From the NCBI GenBank assembly GCA_002270565.1, contig NQMI01000035.1, positions 285,258 to 349,257 of the forward strand: a stretch of 64,000 nucleotides of DNA, in the 5' to 3' direction. The notes beneath the pieces were generated by a model. It was given only the letters and a program-made list of their open reading frames with translations, ran no database searches and had not been told where the DNA came from. Shown one piece after another: positions 19,917 to 31,842 of this stretch. Numbering within the stretch: position 1 is the first letter of the stretch; each line of letters starts with the position of its first letter. A program made the position numbers and the translations under genes. The stretch comes from Stenocarpella maydis. Its lineage: Eukaryota > Ascomycota > Sordariomycetes > Diaporthales > Diaporthaceae.

Positions 19917-21943
19917 CAACCTTTTCATAACAAACTCAATATATCAACCCACAGGACTCAACCTTATTCTTTCAGAACCCACCTCCGGAGATCCGTTTAG
20001 ATATCTACTCTTACATTTTCTATTCAACACGCTTATCGTTTAGCAAGCTGCATCTGAGAAATATCGACATGCGCCCAGCCCCCAATAGCCTGGGCGTCCT
20101 CCGTGTCTGCCATTGGGTTACTGACGAGATCGGAGACAGCTGGTTCGGCCAGGTCCTGTCCAGCTTCCATGACCCAGAGACAATGTTTGACAAGCTCACC
20201 GACCTGGATCAGCGGACTCTCGGAAAGCTGCGCCACATGCGCTATTGATGCCGTCACGGACTAGAGCTGTATTCAAATGTCTTCGAACATGGAGGATACC
20301 TAGAATAGAGATACAAGCTGCACCATATCTTCAAGTTCTTGCGCGGCCTGCGCCTTGACAGGCCTACCGTTGCCGGCGATGATAGCGCACAATTGAGATA
20401 CCTTCATCTAGATGTCCTTGATCAATCACAGTGACGGGTGAAAGGAACTCTACAATTTATCTAACAACTCCGTGATGCTCGGCTACGGAGTATGTGACAA
20501 GCTGTATGGGAAGTATGAGTGGCACAACGGCCGCAGCGGCTTGCTCGTGCGTGCCTAGCAGCTATTCACCTGGACCCAAGCACTTGCAGACCGAGGTGGA
20601 CCCACAGCGTACGTGACCATTGACCGGTCGACGGACGCGGCCTTGAGTGGCTGCATGACCTCCAAACCAGCTACCTGCCAGGCCTTTGCTGATCACGCCG
20701 CCGAGCCTGGAAGATAATCCCAATACGGTATTGGGTCGCACACCGCTCTGATGATGACTGGTGAAAGGAGAAGGAAATTCTAGTCGTTGCGAGGAGAGGG
20801 AAGGGCGTTGGCTACACCGAGAACGGGACCTCGCCAATGATGAAAGATGACATTCGGGAGCACTGCCCGGGCATGGCCTGGGGGCAGATCCGCTACCTGG
20901 AATCGTCCGGCACGAGGAAGAATTAGGGCCGGACTTCGACAACGACGACGGCGATGACGATGACGAAAACCGATTTCAGGATATGGACCCGGATGTGCCT
21001 CGCGTTTTAGCCCGTTTAATGCGACCTGAGGTGCACCAGGGTGACAGACCTCGCAACAGCAATGAGGTAGTGGGAACTGAAGCCAATGAACGTGGCTGCC
21101 CCATAATGATAGACACCTACGAACACGCCGATGACCATGAGTGGAGTCCTTATCACACTGTTTCCTCACCGGACTACCCAAGAGGGAGAGGGGGGACTTC
21201 TGACTGAGTTGCGTGGTGCAACTGACTGACTCTAGGGCCGCTGCTGTCCGAGGGGATAATGGGATGGCCTTATAGAACAGGACATAGTACTATTCTATAT
21301 AGCTATCCGTATAGGCAAAGAGACCATATCTGGTAGAACAGCTTTTAATAATTATAATATTAGCTGGCCCTTAGGAAGGTTTCATACCCCCTTAAACTAT
21401 TTATTATATTATAGAAGCTTATCTTAATATTTATTATTAAACCAAGCTTTAGTTATATCTATAAGCATACGTTAAACTAGGTTAAGTTAGAAAATATAGA
21501 GGTAGATTTCTAATTTCTTATATCTTAAAGTGGCGGCGCGTCTAAGGGTTCTTAATAGTGGGGTTGAATTGAAGTGATTGCACTTGCAGTCACGTGGCCG
21601 CCAGTGCTGGTGCCTCTCCGCTAGTGTCGTTGCCCCCACTCACAAAGCCGTACCTCTTACTATTAGTGATTGTAATACCTGGATTTACTTGAGCTGAGAC
21701 CTGATAATCTAATCGTGCGGGGCTCATGCAGGTCTTATCGATAAGCCTAATCCACCACCCTGCTTAATGAGCACCAGGCCTCCCTTTCCTCATCTCTTCT
21801 CTTTCAGCAAACCTACATACACTTTTAAAATCAACAACATTCGACGTGGATCTCAAAACCTTTTGACGCAGCTTCAAAGTGACGCCACACCGTCAACCAA
21901 GGCTGCTAAAGCACACTGTCCGACCTCCAGCATCTATGGCAAG
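19917..21943. other. Gene-free region with AT-rich relic
   Basis: No gene I can support. A minus-strand open frame at 20257-20033, with related sense continuing upstream through stops, may be a decayed gene of unknown type. 21280-21530 is AT-rich with TA-dense text typical of RIP-mutated repeats. The rest is the upstream region of the gene at 21944. Confidence 0.4.
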
Positions 21944-22970
21944 ATGACAGTCGATCAGGTCGATGAGCGAACCCGCCTTCTCCCCCCTGTCTTTGGAGTT
22001 GAAACGAAATATCGATACCAGTATAGGTTTCCGCAAAGGCTCCTAATTGCTTCCTTAGCGTCCGCTCTTGTCTTTGTGTTCTTCAGGTTGTTCTCCACAC
22101 GGCCTTCGCCCCCTGCCTCGCCCCCTCCTGTCGACACGCTAGTCTGCTACTCCGGTCTGAACACATCCAGGGGTTACGCAAGCGCTGAAGCTCTGAACAG
22201 CAACGTTTTCAATTTTTGTAGCAAAGCTGCCATGATGTTTCCTGATACCTATTTTGGCTGGGCACTGTCCCAGACGTACTATCTACACACGCCTGACCAG
22301 TACACCATGACCGTGACAGTGTCAGATCAGAAAAAAGGCTTCAACCAATATCAGTGCGTCGAAGCTATGAGCGCCATTATCGACGACTGCGATGTCGCCC
22401 TGGAAGATTTGAATCCGATGAACTGGAAGCAAGGCGGCAAGCGCATGTTACAGCAAAATACGTACGAGATTGATATTTTTCGACAAAACCGGCCTTGGCC
22501 GCCCCCTACTAAGCCGAGACAGAGTTGTACGTCCTGGTATAAATTCATTCTGCAGCATTATGATATATACGGCGCCGGCTGGGCGAACCATGACTGGGGA
22601 CAAAAGTCGCTTCTGCCGGCTATTAATCCGTGTTGTGGATCCGGTATGTTTGAAAGTGAATGAGGAGCTCAAAAGATGGACGTTCATCTGCGAGATGATG
22701 GCGACTGATCACGTATCATGAACAGGAAGCCTGACTGGGTGGAATTTTCGATATTTCAACCAGCCCGACGAACACGGATACGAGGTATGTAGAAAATATT
22801 ATGGCCACAGTCCTCTTACTGTCAGAAATCCGCTTACTTTTGCTGCTGCGAACTAGTGGCACGCATGGTTCAACACTGCTCTTGGAACAAGGGGACGTTG
22901 CTTTGATAATAGTATAGTACAGTGCGCAGCCGGAGGTCCGTGCGATTCATATTGTCGTGGGAATGGCTAA
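21944..22970 (+). CDS. Hypothetical membrane-anchored extracellular protein (cysteine-rich C-terminus)
   Basis: Not recognised with confidence. Exons are 21944-22643, 22726-22784 and 22857-22970, giving 290 aa with consistent phases. The start MTVDQVDERTRLLPP is chosen over an upstream in-frame ATG (21767) because it yields a short charged cytoplasmic tail before one transmembrane helix (LLIASLASALVFVFF), i.e. a type II anchor. A Pro-rich linker follows, then an extracellular domain with conserved-looking cysteines: CYSG, CSKAAMM, CVEAMSAIIDDC, SCTSWYKFILQHY, NPCCGSG, GRCFDN, CAAGGPCDSYC. The layout (IIDDCD, NPMNWKQGG, SWYKF, GYEWHAWF...GRC) recalls the C-terminal domain of killer-toxin-like fungal chitinases, but no chitinase catalytic domain is present. 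That resemblance is from memory and weak. No mutation damage seen. Confidence 0.6.
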
Positions 22971-25900
22971 AGCAAGCGGCTTTTTAAATGAGGGCAAGTC
23001 CTAATAACGCCTGGATCAAGATGCTTGTACGCAGTAGCATCTCATGCATTGTCATTTAATTGGATACCTAGGTAGACTTTGGGCTTATCAATCTTGTACA
23101 CGAGTAGGTCGAGTGCGTTATCGGAGATGTGCGCCAGTTTTCAGTTCGGCGTTTAAGGGTTGCGGTCGACTATGTCGATTAGCGATGGCGTTGGTTTCGT
23201 GGACAAGGTGATCTACTGCTTGCGGACAATGTACAGGCATCAAATAATTCATATTTTCTCTGCGGCTTCTTTTAGCATCGGTCCACACCAAACAGTTCCA
23301 CAGTGTTTATTGAAGCCCGTGACTTGAGATGCTAGACATCAGGTGGTCTCTTGCTGAGAGGTAGCGTAATATGTATTGAGCGGCTTTCACCAGAAAAGTG
23401 CTCATGAGCGATTTCGGGGTCTCATAATTACACCATAGCTTCCAACGCTGTAATGGAATTTATTAAGAGTCCTTTGAGCCTTTCTCACGATATCTCACCT
23501 CAGCTGTCGTCTTGTAAAATAAACCTCAACTGCCATAGAAACTTGGTAAAGGTGAACAACACGTGGTACGCACCCACAATAGCCAAGTTGATAAGCTTGT
23601 CTCTGCCATCCTAGTGCTCCTTCTACAGCCAAGGTATCCCAGGGCCGCCCGCACAACCATCATACTCCTCTCCAGATGTCAAGCTACTCCGTGTAAAGCT
23701 CACCAGTGGCTTCTGCAGCCAGCCTGATGCACTCAGGAGTCTTCTCAGAGGCAGGCGGTGGGTCTCAACAAATCATGCTATGTCAGTCTTACAACCAATC
23801 ATTATGAATACGGCAACAGCAAGAGGGATTTTCTGCTTGATGCAGAGTGCTGGGAGTACGTTCCTCTGAGTAGCTTTGGTCTCCCAAGAACTTGCAGAGC
23901 TATCAGCTTGTGGTCGATGAAGATTACAGGGGTCCAATCCTCCGTCCAATTCCGGGTTTAGAGATGGTATATACTGTAGCTGGTTTCTTTTAATGCTATC
24001 ACAATTTCACCTTTTTTGAAAAATGAAGGAAGAAAATAGAAGAGGAAGAGGAAGAAATAACTGCGGCGGTCCCTTCATACAGTCGTAGACGCTCAACAAC
24101 ACAGTGTTAAATAAGAAATGCTATAGTAGCTGCACGCCAAGCCTCTATCCCTCCCCCCCTTCATCTCCTTAATAATACAACTTTGCTTTGGGTACCACAG
24201 CTAATCTTCTGTCTACATATATGAAGTTACGATTATGAAGACCTTAATAAATCGTGATTAAGGGAAAACCAGAACCTGATCCATCTGACTTGAAGCAAGA
24301 CTTTCGCCAGTAGTGGGGTCGCAACTCCCGCGCTATGATCCACAGGACATGGGAGTCTCAAGGATTTGCTTGTGCTAGCACAGACCACGATGTTTCTATC
24401 CCCTGAGGGGAATCAATGACGCTGGTTCACGCCTAGGAAGGCGAGTAACCTGGTATACTACCCGGCATCAGCGATGCTCCGGTTGTTCGTTAAGCTGGCG
24501 GTGATGGATTTGCATCTATTATTTTCACTGAGAAACTGAACACATACCTACTTAGGGTACGTTGGGTGAACTCAGGAACGATCCTTGGCATGCGTGGTTA
24601 GTAAGCGATTTTTAAAGGTGCTGGAAAAATCAGACTGAATATCTAACTACAGATAATTTGTAACTAGATCGATCCATAATGTAATCAGGACATCCAAGCA
24701 TAAGCTCATTAATAATCCCCTTTCCGGTGTATGTATCATTTTGTTTAAAAAATTTCTAATTGTGGGCTTTGAGAACCTGAGTCAGATATCCCCGACCCGG
24801 AAGCTTATGTAGTCTTGGACCTGGGACCCTAGCGAAGATCACCGTTAAGGCTGCATGGCGCATCTTGCTTAGACGGGCCCACATGTATGCATGCAATTTT
24901 CACAGGGCCTTCCCAGTGTACGGAGTACCGGTATTGCATTGACTATTAAAGGCTACATCGTTAAGCATTTATAACTGTAAAAGGGGACTGCTGCAGCACT
25001 TCCTTTTTAAGAAAAGATACTGCAAACCTTTTAAAATGAAACCAGCTTCCCAGTGTAAAGAATTCTTTATGGTATATTGGAAATTTCTGCCCGGAAATTT
25101 TCACCGATGTTCTATAGTCTAGGGAACTATTCACCCAGGTTCGCTGTCACATTGCATACAGATCTCCGAATGACATCACATACCTATGAATCAGTCACTA
25201 GTATACTGTAGTTAGCAACGGGCAGGCCGACGTAACATCACATGCACTAGTGATGCCTGCTATCGAGTGGATCTCAGCTGGGTCCTTGTTATCGTTTTGA
25301 CTCCTCGATCTAGTTTGCTATCAAAGCATAGTCAATATCCCGAGCCATTCAATTCACAGTTCAAAAAGACACGCTTTCTTCACTGGCATGCATCATCTAA
25401 CCTGCATGCCGATTTTAAGTAAAGCTAGAGAGCGGCTGTGCCTGTTTCGTGTAGATTCAGCAGCTTTCTTTAACCTAATCACGGGGCGAAGTCAAGCATG
25501 CAGCGCATGTATCTTCTATACAGCTATCACCATACCTAGGCCCCAAGGAGACCTAGAAAGTATCTATCATCTCCTGTTCCAACTTGCCCTAGACCTTCCA
25601 TACATCTTTAAATTCGCTGGTAAGGTGCCTTCTCTATCGTGCCCTGTTGACTTTCTACCGCATCAACTCCTCTACCAAGAGCCCTCAGGGCACACAACAA
25701 CAAGCCTCTTATCTTACTACTTAATTACCTACCTCAGTGGAAATTTCCACAGCACAATATGCAGTCATTAATGAGAACGATCTTCTCTATATTACATATG
25801 TACATCGTAGATATATTGCGCCTGGCTATTTTCTGGGACCGCCGGGTTCTTCCGCTTAATAAGTACTTAATAAGTATCAGGAGTCCCACTTTATTTATGC

Positions 25901-26174
25901 GCCAGTGTCAATACGAGTCCCACTGTGCAGTAAGAACAAGGCCCTCTTGATGGCGAAGTATTGAGAGGCACTCAAAGCCCCTTCCTGCTTCTTTAATACT
26001 TGAACCTCCCTTCTCTTCGTTGTTGGATGCCATCAGCGCACTGGCGCCACGTTGATCTTCTACTGTCATTAGTCTTGAACCGGTCTGCATTGTCTCTACA
26101 TCCTCTTACGCAGACTTTGACTTGACCTGCTGGACCTGGCCACAGATCTCGGCATCCCTCGCACTGCGTATATC
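22971..26174. other. Long gene-free stretch
   Basis: About 3.2 kb with no gene I can support; the longest open frame (25388-25771) has no recognisable motif. A purine-rich tract occurs near 24025-24060. The last 150 bp before 26175 should contain the promoter of the GMC oxidoreductase gene. Confidence 0.4.
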
Positions 26175-26967
26175 ATGTCATTTTCTCTTCTCCTCCGGCT
26201 TCTACCCCTTGTGGGTGCTGTCCCGACTATTCATACTCCAATCGATGCCGCTAGAAACGAATTGTTCGACTACATAGTCGTCGGGGGTGGTACCAGCGGT
26301 CTCGTGATTGCCAATCGCCTGAGCGAAGACCCCAACGTGTCTGTCCTGATCATTGAGGCGGGTGAATCTGTCTGGAACAACACCAACGTTACTAGCACTG
26401 CCGGCTATAGTCTTGCCTTCGGAACCGCCATCGACTGGGAGTTCAAGACTGAGCCTCAGCTGTACACTGGCAACTCCACCCAGACCATCCGCGCCGGCAA
26501 GGCGCTTGGAGGCACCAGTACCATCAACGGTAAATTCTGATAACCTGGACGTTCTTCCTCATATATACTACCCAAACTGACCTGAGTTTCTGACAGGAAT
26601 GGCCTACACCCGTGCTCAAGTTCCTCAGATCGATGCCTGGGAACAGCTTGGCAACGCTGGCTGGAACTGGAGTGCCCTTTTCCCCTACTACGTCAAGAGC
26701 GAAAGCTTTCAAGCCCCTCCAGTTTCTCGAGACGTCGCGGCGCATCTCACCTACATAGAAGCAGACCATGGTTACACTGGTCCTCTGCTTACGGGCTGGG
26801 ACCATACAGAGACAAATACGTCCATCCCGGCCATTCTTAACGAGACTTATACAACCATGGGGTTATCCTGGAACCCGGATATCAACGGCGGAAACATGGT
26901 CGGGCACTCCGTGTATCCCCGCACCGTCGACGAGACCCTGAGCGTCCGCGAGGACGCCGCCAGGGCT

Positions 26968-26975
26968 TACTATTA
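26968..26975. repeat. Left 8-bp target-site duplication (TACTATTA) of MULE copy 2
   Basis: TACTATTA directly precedes the transposon end GAGATCGG and is repeated at 29912-29919 directly after the other end GATCTC. Eight to ten bp is the usual range for Mutator-like elements. Confidence 0.92.
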
Positions 26976-29911
26976 GAGATCGGATATTCGCACCCGAAGA
27001 AACGGATAGTACACCCGCTCGTGTACCCCCCGTGCGCCAACGTTTTTTTGCACCACCCATTCGCCATACAAAACAACAATACACAGTCATTAACTACACA
27101 TATCTATCGCTGCACGTATGCCACTATCATCGCTTCGGCTTGCCCCCATCGTTTCTTTTCCCCTGGTATTTTGCTACTTCTTTCCTCGTCTGCTGGGGCG
27201 TTCCTTAACCGATCCGAGCACCTGAATCTCCTCCTGGGTCTCCTTCTCGTCGCCAACGAGGTCCTCCACAGCCAGGTCTACCCGTGGCAGCTGGCTGACC
27301 GTCTCACGAGCACTCGTACGGCGCTTCTTGGCTGCTGGCTTGGGTGTTGCAGTCGTCATCGCTGGCCGCTTCGGGAGCTGACGAGTGGCTGGCTTCGTAA
27401 GCCCTGCCTCCAACTGCTTGTCCCGTCGGACTGCTTCTCGCTGGTTCTTCCTGCTATAGGAGTCCTTCTGGTCAAGGGACTAAAGGGTCTCATCATTCCA
27501 CTCGAATGCCGAGTTGATTCATTGCACGGAAGCCGTAGTCGCCCTCATCTTATCACCTGCCCTACTACCCAGACTGGTGGTTATTGAGGTCGTCTTCTTG
27601 CCCAATACGGCTTGCCCACGGCTGGCGAGAATTCCTTCTTCTTGTGCGCCAAACGTACTCTCATCACGAGGCCGTCCCTTCATGGCAGTAACCTTCTTGG
27701 GCGAGAGGACTAGAAAGAGAGGATTTGCGATCGAGAGGTCACGATCGAGCCAGTAGAACTTGGGGATATCCTCCTTCTTGAGTGGGTAATCGGCTTCCTC
27801 GAGGTCAGCAAGCCGACTTACGCAGGGCAAGCCAAATTGGGTGTAGATAGGGCAATTTCACGTGACTGGCGAGCAGTTGCCCCGTGGGATCTTCTTCTTG
27901 AGCATCAGAAGTGCGGAATTCCTCGCTAGCATGAGACGCTTAAGTGCTGCTCGTGCCACTTAAAGCGGAAGCTCGCTAAGCTACTTCTGCCCGTTGAACT
28001 TCTCTAGTGCTGCTATCTTCTGACGGGCTTCCTTAGAATGTAGGGCACGAGAACTATTGCTAATTATCTTATCGGCAGCCTGGATCAGATAGAGAACGTT
28101 CCCCATTCCATAGCCGAGAAAGACCTTTAGCTTGCAGTATATAGCTTCTGTAGAGGAGGTCGCATATATGCTGAAGTTAAAGTTCTTGCAGGTTTTATGC
28201 GCAGCCCATTTAGCGATAATCTTCTCTCCTTTATTAATATACTAGGTTTGAAGGTAGTTAATGATTGCCTCTTGGTCTGAGAACTTCTCTTGAAGGCGCT
28301 GCCAAGCTGTATCGTAGATCTTACGATCAGTCGAGTACTCTATGAACTTCAGCAGGTTGAATAGAGCTTGGCGGGTGTAGGGGATATCCTCTAGATTAGG
28401 GACCTTCGCGGGTATTGTGGCCTTGTTTCTCCCCGGCGCGTTAAGCGAGGCTAGATCTAGGCTCTCTTCCTTATTTGCTTCCTCGTTTGCTTTCTCGCCT
28501 GCTTCCTCCTCTTCCGCCATCACTTGTAGCTTCTTCCACTTCTTCTTGATGTATAGGGTAATGTTCGTATTGATATAGAAGATGTATAGTTGATGGCGTG
28601 CCTGGGGGAATTTATGCCCAATAGCATTAATTAGAGCGGTATTATAGTTAGTTACACAGATCATCAGGTCATCAGCTTGGCAATAGCGAAGGAGCTCGTG
28701 AACTTGCTCAAGAAGCCACTGGAAGTTGGGTTCCTTCTCGCTATTAATAACGCCTTGGAATAGGGGCAGGTTCTTCCTCATATGGGTTACACAAGTGCCT
28801 TAGAAGTACGGCATCTTCTTGTTGTTTATCGAGTACATACAGTCCATAGATAGGCACTGCGTGAAGCGATTCTCTCGGATCCACGCCATCTGCTCGTTTA
28901 TACACCAGAAGATGCCCATCACGTTGTTCTTATCATTGGTGGCAAAGCGGTACCAGTATCCCTTCTTCTCAAGCAGATCCAACGAGGCTTGGGTTGGGGT
29001 ATAGACGCCTTGCTCCTTCTTGCGCCAGTCTGCCAGCCAATTCTTCATCGTATTAGGCCCCAATTGTACATCTAGATAGTGCCGTCGGAGTGCTTGTTCG
29101 AGCTTCTTCGGCTTGGCGGCTAAAGGGTCACGTGCCGTTCGGGAGAGGAATTCATCTTGGGAAGCCGTCAGCCTCGCCCAGCCACGCTGGGCCCCACCAA
29201 CTTCTTGAGGACCGTGATGGGTATGCTGTCCCTCTTGGATAACAAGCTTCCACTTGCCTCCCGTTGCCTTCGTCATATGGGCGAGTGCATGCCATCCACA
29301 GTCTGCTTTAATCATCGTGGCGTTGTGTGTTGTAGCAGTTGAGGGTCGCTGGCCGCCTCGGCTGCAGGCTAACCGTACGCGATTCGGGTCTGACTTTTGG
29401 ATGGCTATCAGGAAGCCAGCAGCTTTTGTAGCTACGTCTAATTCCGCCTTAAGGTCAGCGAAGGTGTCGTATCCATCATGGGAAAGTTTCAGGAAGGGAG
29501 ATAGGTTAGAAAGGGCTGGTTAGCGGCCGTTTGTAGCAGTGATGTTGACGTTCCAGTTGTAACAGTCCGCCTGCCACTACGCCTCAAGATGGGTGTAGTC
29601 GGGGACCTGCGCCATCGCTGCAACGCCAGAAAATTCAATTCTGACTCATGAAGATGTATTTTCGATGGCAAAACAATCGATCGTGAGAAGATCTAGTCAG
29701 TATCGCACGTGGTGGGTGGTTGGCGAGGGAGTGTTGTTTGGTGGCTGAAGGAGGAATGGCAGGTCTGCAGGCAAGGGAATAAAGGGCACCTGGTTGGGGT
29801 GGTGTGCGATTTCAGGTGTCGTTGAATGGAGCGCTCTGATTGGCTGCAGCAGGCTGGCCCCAGCTTGTACGGGTGTACCATCCGTTTCTTCGGGTGCGAA
29901 TATCCGATCTC
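26976..29911 (-). mobile_element. Mutator-like (MULE) DNA transposon, copy 2, inserted in the GMC gene
   Basis: 2,936 bp with about 42-bp terminal inverted repeats (GAGATCGGATATTCGCACCC...GTACACCCG and its inverse), flanked by the 8-bp duplication TACTATTA. It carries one transposase reading frame on the minus strand, damaged only by stop codons. Related by ends and protein to the AT-rich copy at 16354-19916 but far less degraded, so it is a younger insertion. It interrupts the coding sequence of a secreted oxidoreductase on the opposite strand. Confidence 0.95.
27174..29615 (-). pseudogene. MULE transposase (FAR1-like N-terminus, MULE domain), single frame with stops
   Basis: From MAQVPDYTHLEA (29615) to RPSRRGKK (27174) the protein can be read in one minus-strand frame of about 814 codons with no frameshift. 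It is broken by roughly eight TAG/TAA stops, each reachable by a C-to-T (or G-to-A) transition from CAG, CAA or TGG. The order is: a FAR1-like DNA-binding stretch (AGFLIAIQKSDPNRVRLACS), a helical block LGPNTMKNWLADWRKKEQGVYTP, and the first catalytic Asp region LSMDCMYSINNKKMP. The second block reads MICVTNYNTALINAIGHKFPQARHQLYIFYINTN, where a family Asp appears changed to Asn and Cys/His positions to Tyr, again transition-type changes. A Cys-containing tail (NCPIYTQFGLPC) resembles the SWIM region. Inactive as read. Confidence 0.88.
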
Positions 29912-30979
29912 TACTATTATCCCTATCAGAACAGGGCCAACCTCAAAGTCCTTCTTAAGACCTCAGCCACCAAGATCCATTGGAAGTCTAATAGTACTGA
30001 TGTGACAGCGGATGGTGTCGAGATCGTTAGGGTAAATGGCTACACCGACATCATCCAGGCCAACCGCGAGGTGATTCTCTCCGCCGGCGCCCTCGCTTCT
30101 CCCCTTCTCCTAGAGGTCTCTGGAGTCGGAAATCCTACCATTCTTAATCAGTTCGGAGTCAAGACTGTCGTCGATCTCCCCACCGTCGGCGAGAACCTGC
30201 AAGACCAAATGAACAATGGACTCTCCTTCATCACTGCCGACACCAGTGATGCTAGCCTCTCCGGCACGTTGAATTATGTCGCCTACCCGTCAGCCCAGGA
30301 ATTATTCGGCAACCAAACCGCCTCCGTTGCCGCCACCCTGGCCGCCACCCTGCCTGCATATGCGTCGCAGGTCGCCTCGGCCAACGGCAACGTCACGTCT
30401 GCGGACGATCTCCTTGAATTCTTCCTGATCCAATACTCACTCATCTTCGATTCACTCATCCCGGCCGCCGAGGTCCTTGTCAGCCAGGCCTCAGGCGTCT
30501 GGGACAGCGAGTACTGGGCGTTGCTGCCCTTCTCGCGCGGAAAGGTTCACATTAGCGGCAGCGGCGGCCTGGCTGGGGCCAGTATCAACCCGAACTACTT
30601 CATGCTGGACTGGGACGTGCTGGAGCAAGTGCAGGCCGCACGGTTCATCCGCCAGCTATACAGCGAGCAGCCATTTGCGGAGCTGGTAGGCAACGAATCG
30701 TCTCCCGGTCTCGCGACGGTTCCCGCCGATGCAGGTGATGATGTTTGGGCTGCATGGGTGAAGACTAATTATCGGTCCAACTTCCACCCAGTCGGTACCG
30801 CGGCTATGATGCCGCGGGAGAAGGGCGGCGTTGTAGATGCAGAACTACGCGTGTATGGGACCACTAATGTGCGCGTGGTGGACGCATCGGTGTTGCCGAT
30901 GCAAGTGTGTGGGCATTTGGTTAGCACGCTGTATGCAGTGGCGGAGAGGGCTGCGGATATTATAAAGGGGAAAGTCTAG

Positions 30980-31842
30980 GTATAGTGAGGAAAAGGGTCA
31001 GGTTATTGAACTTTAACTATGGCTGTATAAGTAAAAGATCACTTTTGTGGTCACGGTGGGCAAGCATCTGTAAAATATATCTTACGAACTATTGCGGTAT
31101 CTATTTTATTAGTTTTGCTTAATATTTTGTCAGTACGAACTCCTCTAACACAGCTGGTGCTATGGTGCGACTCGTTCACGTATATTTCGTGGCCCATAGA
31201 GCATGTTTCCCCTGGGGTTGACGCAGGAATCCTATCAAGGGGCTGTAGCCAGAGTCAACAGGGGAGCAGCTTGCCGGCCAGGCTTTATTGGGGGCGGGCT
31301 ATGAGGCGACAAGAAGCCCTGGCCGGTGACGGCGGCTGTCTGGACGGGTTGGAGGGTAATAGGGTGATCTTCCTTATTCGGAACCGGGTTCGTGTAAACA
31401 AGCTCGGGCTCACAGACAATGGCTGCCGTCGTAGGGTAGATGGAGTGAACGCTTACCTATGTAGTTATTTATGGATTCCATGTCGGGCAGTATGGCTGGG
31501 GGGCTTGGGCGAGTCGAGACAAAATGAAACAAAGTGCTACATGCCCCATATGCGTAGTCCAACATTGAATACTGTGGAATTCTTAATGCCTCCAGCCTCG
31601 GAGCCCCTCCATTCGGGATTATATGTATGCTCTGGCTGTCGACTTCCACAGGGAATCGAGCTTGCTTCTCAAGAACTACTACCTTCTTCATCTCTTGGCC
31701 CCAAACTTGAACCCGCACATTGAGAGCATCTCCACAGCTTCACGACAAACCTTCCAGCCTCGAATCCCAACATGGCTCAGCAACCCCCAGAATATGGGGA
31801 GGACAATCGTGGGGGCTTTAAATCGTACCATAACAGGTCAAC
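30980..31842. other. Gene-free stretch
   Basis: Downstream of the GMC gene. Open frames on both strands around 31115-31723 overlap each other and show no recognisable domain. An ATG at about 31771 leads into sequence just upstream of the APH-like relic and may be the old start of that gene. Confidence 0.4.

Larger units (their letters stand above)
26175..30979 (+). pseudogene. Secreted GMC (FAD) oxidoreductase gene split by a transposon
   Basis: A glucose-methanol-choline family oxidoreductase gene of 597 codons when the inserted element and one target-site copy are ignored. Parts are 26175-26529, 26597-26975 and 29920-30979; the 67-bp intron is standard. The N-terminus has a signal peptide (MSFSLLLRLLPLVGAV), then the FAD motif VVGGGTSGL (residues 36-43), RAGKALGGTSTINGM, and at the C-terminus SNFHPVGTAAMMP with the catalytic His and CGHLVSTLYAVAERAADII with the partner position. 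Sequence on both sides is undamaged and in frame across the insertion, so the break looks recent. As it stands, translation stops at the insertion (TAC TAT TAG) after about 245 residues, before the substrate domain, so the product should be inactive. Aryl-alcohol or sugar oxidation would be typical; the substrate is unknown. Confidence 0.93.

Noticed and set aside
16344..19925. Target-site duplication for MULE copy 1
   Set aside because: Flanks (GTTGAAAA on the left, CAACCTTTTC on the right) look like reverse complements rather than a direct repeat, so no duplication can be claimed.
20033..21207. Possible gene between MULE copy 1 and the 21944 gene
   Set aside because: Short frames on both strands, stops between related segments and no recognised domain.
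27021..27756. Plus-strand frames inside the second MULE
   Set aside because: They are the complement of the transposase frame, which carries the domains.
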